From: Pseudomonadota bacterium
GTDB taxonomy: Bacteria > Desulfobacterota > Syntrophia > Syntrophales > JADFWA01
Assembly (NCBI GenBank): GCA_030610915.1
Contig: JAUWQS010000088.1
Location: forward strand, 1 to 6,799
Length of the DNA stretch: 6,799 nt
Direction of reading: 5' to 3'
Below, piece after piece: positions 4,494-6,799 of this stretch; positions within the stretch are counted from its first letter, which is position 1, and each line of letters starts with the position of its first letter. The translations under genes and the position numbers were made by a program. The notes below the pieces were generated by a model, which made no database searches, had not been told where the DNA came from, and saw nothing but the letters and a program-made list of their open reading frames with translations.

Positions 4494-5243
4494 ATGCATG
4501 TTCTTATAGTTTTTCTTTTGGGTGTTGCGCTTATAGCGGGATACATTCCCATGAAGGACCGGCCGAAGGAGGAGTTGAGTTTGAATGTGGGCGTTCAGGG
4601 CCGGCCGGTGGTGATAAGGGAGGTGGTCAGGCCCCTGTCGGAGTTCAAAAACGACCATGTGGTTAAGCAGGCCTATGACTACAGTTGCGGCTCGGCTGCC
4701 CTTGCCACGATCCTCAACCATTATCTGGGCGAAAAGTTCGATGAAAGACAGGTCATCCAGGGAATGCTCCATCACGGGGACAAGGAGATGATTAAGAAGA
4801 GAAGGGCATTTTCACTTTTAGACATGAAGAAATTTGTAAGTGTGTTAGGGTATAAAGGGGTTGGTTACCGGGCTGAGACAGAAGATCTCAGGACGCTTGG
4901 TATGCCTTGCATTGTTCCGATAAAGATATTGGGCTACCATCATTTTGTGGTCTTCAGGGGAATATATAAGGATCATGTCTTCCTGGCTGACCCCTCGCAG
5001 GGCAATATCAGCTTTACCCTGTCAAAGTTTAAGGATGTCTGGTATGAGAATGTGGCGTTTGTCGTTTATCCAAACGGAAGGAAAGAGATAGACGCCCTGG
5101 AGCTGGCAGAGGATGACCTGCGGATTATCGATCTCAACACCACAAAACGTATACTGTTTGAGTATCGCCCGGCCTTTACCACTGCGGCCGAGCATGAGGT
5201 GGGGGAGGTGGGGGGCAGATACAAGTATTATAAGCACAAATAG
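4494..5243 (+). CDS. C39-family cysteine peptidase, FapD-like
   Basis: A 249-residue protein with an N-terminal hydrophobic segment (LIVFLLGVALIAGYI, residues 4-18) that should export or anchor it, then a papain-like C39 domain from about residue 55. The catalytic set is complete: Q59 (oxyanion hole) and C65 in KQAYDYSCGSAAL, H150 in GYHHFVVFRG, and D166 in VFLADPSQG. C39 peptidases cut double-glycine-type leaders in bacteriocin exporters. Stand-alone exported members include FapD, required for secretion of Pseudomonas functional amyloid. A FapF-like barrel gene follows, which favours the FapD comparison. ATG 4494 has only a weak GGGTG upstream, and a REP ends 21 bp before it. The tail after residue 205 (about 45 residues) has no recognised motif. 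The peptidase call is strong; the Fap-like role is inferred. Confidence 0.85.
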   Translation: MHVLIVFLLGVALIAGYIPMKDRPKEELSLNVGVQGRPVVIREVVRPLSEFKNDHVVKQAYDYSCGSAALATILNHYLGEKFDERQVIQGMLHHGDKEMIKKRRAFSLLDMKKFVSVLGYKGVGYRAETEDLRTLGMPCIVPIKILGYHHFVVFRGIYKDHVFLADPSQGNISFTLSKFKDVWYENVAFVVYPNGRKEIDALELAEDDLRIIDLNTTKRILFEYRPAFTTAAEHEVGEVGGRYKYYKHK

Positions 5244-5286
5244 GAATCAATCGGCAGGATGGGTGTTGCGGGGGCAATTTTTAATA

Positions 5287-5309
5287 GACAGGCGGGACGC
5301 GTGTTCTAC
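5287..5309 (-). repeat. Decayed REP
   Basis: This is the minus-strand copy of the GACAGGCG hairpin with changes in the first arm (AACACGCG), so the stem is no longer fully paired. It starts the REP cluster that fills the 230-bp gap between the C39 and barrel genes. Confidence 0.65.
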
Positions 5310-5317
5310 ACCCCGTA

Positions 5318-5340
5318 GTAGGTTGGGCGTCTCGCCCGAC
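5318..5340 (+). repeat. REP, stem variant GTTGGGCG
   Basis: GTAG head, arm GTTGGGCG, loop TCT, arm CGCCCGAC, total 23 nt. All eight stem positions pair, with one G-T wobble. Relative to the common variant, stem positions 2-4 changed on both sides in a compensating way. Confidence 0.8.
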
Positions 5341-5364
5341 GGAGTGTGGTGGTGCGCCCTGATT

Positions 5365-5388
5365 GACAGGCGGGACGCCTGTCCCTAC
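5365..5388 (-). repeat. Full REP with one extra base at the head
   Basis: On the minus strand: GTAGG then the GACAGGCG/CGCCTGTC hairpin, 24 nt. The extra G next to the head matches the truncated REP at 1315-1327, suggesting a sub-lineage of the repeat. Confidence 0.8.
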
Positions 5389-5391
5389 TGG

Positions 5392-5437
5392 GTGGACGAG
5401 GACGCCTGTTCTGCTGTGTGGACGAGGACGCGTGTCC
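5392..5437. repeat. 26-bp-period duplicated REP remnants
   Basis: GTGGACGAGGACGCCTGTTC at 5392-5411 and GTGGACGAGGACGCGTGTCC at 5418-5437 share 18 of 20 bases at a 26-bp period. The GACGC(C/G)TGT part is half of a minus-strand REP, and the GTGGACGAG lead is new. Confidence 0.6.
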
Positions 5438-5476
5438 CATGTGGTGTTACGAACCAGATAGAAAGGGGTATAGGTG

Positions 5477-6565
5477 ATGGTGAAGAGGCTTACATTATTT
5501 TTTGTCGCAATTTTTTTCATTCTTTCTCTGGCGATGGATGTCGGGGCGGAAGAGGAACTTCGCAATGGTGCGCAGGAAGGCCCAGGGCTTTTGAAAAAGA
5601 TAGAGAAACTTGAAAAGGACATAGGAGAACTTAAAAAAGAGGCCGAGGCAAGGAGAAAAGAGGCTGAGGCGAGGGAGAGGCTGGAGGTAACGGAAGAGGA
5701 AAAGGCTGAAAAGGAAAAGGAGGTCCTGTCCGCCGCCGGAAGGCGATATACGCTTGGAAAGAAAGGGATGATGGGGGTGGAGTATAACTTCGGATACAGC
5801 TATTATACTACAGACCGGTTGGAGTTTGGCGAGGCGGGGCTGGATGTACAGCATCAAAAGGTGCATTCCCTGACCCACACCATTGTCGCCGATTATGCCT
5901 TTCTTGACAATCTCACGGCCACAGGCTCACTTCCCTTTGTCTATAAGTATGAAAATGTTGGCGCATCTGAGAGCAAAGATGTGTCGGATGTGGGCGATAT
6001 ATCACTCGGCCTCAGATGGCAGCCTTTCAAGATTGGTGGCAAATGGCCCACGACAATACTGTCCGCCGGTATAAGCACCGATACCGGTCAGAGCCCCTAT
6101 GATATAAATATTGGCGATGAGCTTTCGACCGGTTCCGGCTTCTGGTCCTGCTCCGCAGGAGCGAGCTTAAGCAAGACGATCGATCCCGTGGTGGCGTTCG
6201 GCAGCCTCAGTTATTCGCACAATTTTGATGCCAGCGATCTTAACCAGCATCATGGCACACTGTTATTGAAAAAGGTTGAACCGGGCGACAGTATAGGTTT
6301 CAGCATGGGGATCGGTTATGCGCTTTCCTACGATGTGTCCCTGACCATGGGCTTTTCGCAGAGTTACGGCTTTGAAACAGAGTATTATTATAAAGGTGGG
6401 ATAACTCGTAAGAGCGCTGCATCTACGACTTCAAGCTTTAGTATAGGCACAGGCTGGCGGATAAATCCTAAAACGACGATATTTATAAATGTCGGCACCG
6501 GCCTTACCGATGACGCCTCCGACTTTTTCCTGTCATTCAGATTGCCCTTTGATTTTGAGCTTTAG
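5477..6565 (+). CDS. Outer-membrane beta-barrel with N-terminal coiled coil, FapF-like
   Basis: A 362-residue protein. ATG 5477 is preferred: AAAGGGG at 5462-5468 is 8 nt upstream. GTG 5474 is possible but close to that site. The signal peptide is KRLTLFFVAIFFILSLA with cleavage near DVGA/E. A strongly charged heptad-type coiled coil covers about residues 38-82 (LLKKIEKLEKDIGELKKE...). From residue 91 to the end, alternating strands with aromatic girdle residues (MGVEYNFGYSYY, DISLGLRWQPF, SFSIGTGWRINPKTTIFINVG, FFLSFRLPFDF) form an outer-membrane barrel of roughly 12 strands, resembling the phenol-degradation MetA-pathway porin family. The order signal, coiled coil, barrel is that of FapF, a trimeric exporter of Pseudomonas functional amyloid. 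Its position after a C39 peptidase fits. The extreme C-terminus is Leu, not the usual Phe, with Phe two residues before it. Other coiled-coil barrels remain possible. Confidence 0.75.
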   Translation: MVKRLTLFFVAIFFILSLAMDVGAEEELRNGAQEGPGLLKKIEKLEKDIGELKKEAEARRKEAEARERLEVTEEEKAEKEKEVLSAAGRRYTLGKKGMMGVEYNFGYSYYTTDRLEFGEAGLDVQHQKVHSLTHTIVADYAFLDNLTATGSLPFVYKYENVGASESKDVSDVGDISLGLRWQPFKIGGKWPTTILSAGISTDTGQSPYDINIGDELSTGSGFWSCSAGASLSKTIDPVVAFGSLSYSHNFDASDLNQHHGTLLLKKVEPGDSIGFSMGIGYALSYDVSLTMGFSQSYGFETEYYYKGGITRKSAASTTSSFSIGTGWRINPKTTIFINVGTGLTDDASDFFLSFRLPFDFEL

Positions 6566-6612
6566 AGGCATTCATTTTGTTATGTTTTAAACAAATTTGG
6601 GAGGTGAGTCTG

Positions 6613-6654
6613 ATGAGTAGTAAAGATGTACTTGAACAAGCCATTGAAACTTGA
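6613..6654 (+). pseudogene. Truncated 5' end of an antitoxin-like gene
   Basis: A strong ribosome-binding site (GGGAGGTGAG, 6599-6608) precedes ATG 6613. The 13 codons that follow read MSSKDVLEQAIET and then stop at 6652-6654. The residues resemble the N-terminus of addiction-module antitoxins (compare AAKKLIDEALSLP at 2302). Sequence after about 6651 looks like a repeat element, so the gene was probably cut by an insertion. With so few residues the family call is tentative. It could instead be a leader peptide. Confidence 0.4.
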
Positions 6655-6799
6655 CAGTCTCGTAAAAAGCTCCACTATGCCACCTTGCGGCATTATAATG
6701 GAAAGTAACTTGTATTAATTTGTCATTTCGAACGAATGTGAGAAATCTTAGATTTCTCGTCGTCTCACTCCTCGAAATGACAGACGTAAAAACCGCTTC
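6652..6799. mobile_element. Left part of a repeat element running out of the window
   Basis: The stretch begins TGACAGTCTCGTAAAAAG (6652-6669), which resembles the 'TCGTAAAAAG' ends of small repeat elements common in Desulfobacterota and Nitrospirota genomes (recalled, not checked). A short hairpin, ATGCC/GGCAT, lies at 6677-6693. The nested hairpin at 6721-6782 and a right part outside the window complete what can be seen. No long open frame is present in 6655-6799. Confidence 0.4.
6721..6782. repeat. TGTCATTTCGA hairpin module
   Basis: TGTCATTTCGA (6721-6731) is paired with TCGAAATGACA (6772-6782), and the interior contains GAGAAATCTTAGATTTCTC. These are the same outer and inner motifs as the core of the element at 2117-2251, here without the TAGTGCC ends. 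It is therefore an independent repeat module. Confidence 0.75.

Noticed and set aside
5113..5613. Plus-strand frame crossing the REP cluster between the C39 and barrel genes
   Set aside because: It overlaps both real genes in another frame and its translation repeats RRDAC-type text, which is translated REP sequence.
6574..6596. TTTGTT/AACAAA inverted repeat after the barrel gene as a terminator
   Set aside because: The stem is six weak A-T-rich pairs and lacks a following T-run.

Overview
The window comes from a Gram-negative bacterium. It carries an outer-membrane beta-barrel gene and two other genes with export signals. It is dense in small palindromic repeats and toxin-antitoxin (TA) genes. 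The repeat style (GTAG-headed hairpins, the TGTCATTTCGA module, an end resembling 'TCGTAAAAAG' elements) recalls uncultivated Desulfobacterota or Nitrospirota genomes. That taxonomic guess rests on memory of repeat families and is weak. All recognisable genes lie on the + strand.

Left part (1-2819): the 3' end of an unrecognised beta-rich gene (2-337) is followed by an AT-rich TA island. Three complete two-gene modules are present: Phd/YefM-RelE (508-1115), HicB-HicA (1564-2071) and an addiction-module antitoxin with a RelE/ParE toxin (2302-2819). In each the antitoxin comes first, and the pairs overlap by 4 bp (ATGA) or are 1 bp apart. Between the first two modules lies a broken second copy of the first antitoxin. 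It is joined to a palindromic repeat at a 6-bp microhomology and is interrupted by a 91-bp MITE-like element with a 9-bp target duplication. Removing the element and one duplication restores an open frame ending exactly at the hicB start. A second MITE-like element with perfect 18-bp inverted ends (2117-2251) sits before the third module.

Right part (2820-6565): a more GC-rich segment holds three exported proteins. These are a secreted protein with eleven SPDS repeats (beta-propeller type), a C39-type cysteine peptidase and a coiled-coil plus beta-barrel outer-membrane protein. The last two resemble FapD and FapF of the Pseudomonas functional-amyloid (Fap) secretion system, so this may be a reduced or divergent Fap-like export locus. 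No FapA, FapB, FapC or FapE homologue is visible. The right edge (6566-6799) holds the first 13 codons of another antitoxin-like gene, apparently cut off by a repeat element that runs out of the window.

The gaps are filled with hairpins built as a GTAG head, an 8-bp stem and a 2-3-nt loop. Five stem variants occur, and the base changes preserve pairing. This is the architecture of REP elements mobilised by RAYT (TnpA-REP) transposases, although no RAYT gene is in the window. Repeats repeatedly abut or supply the 3' ends of toxin genes.
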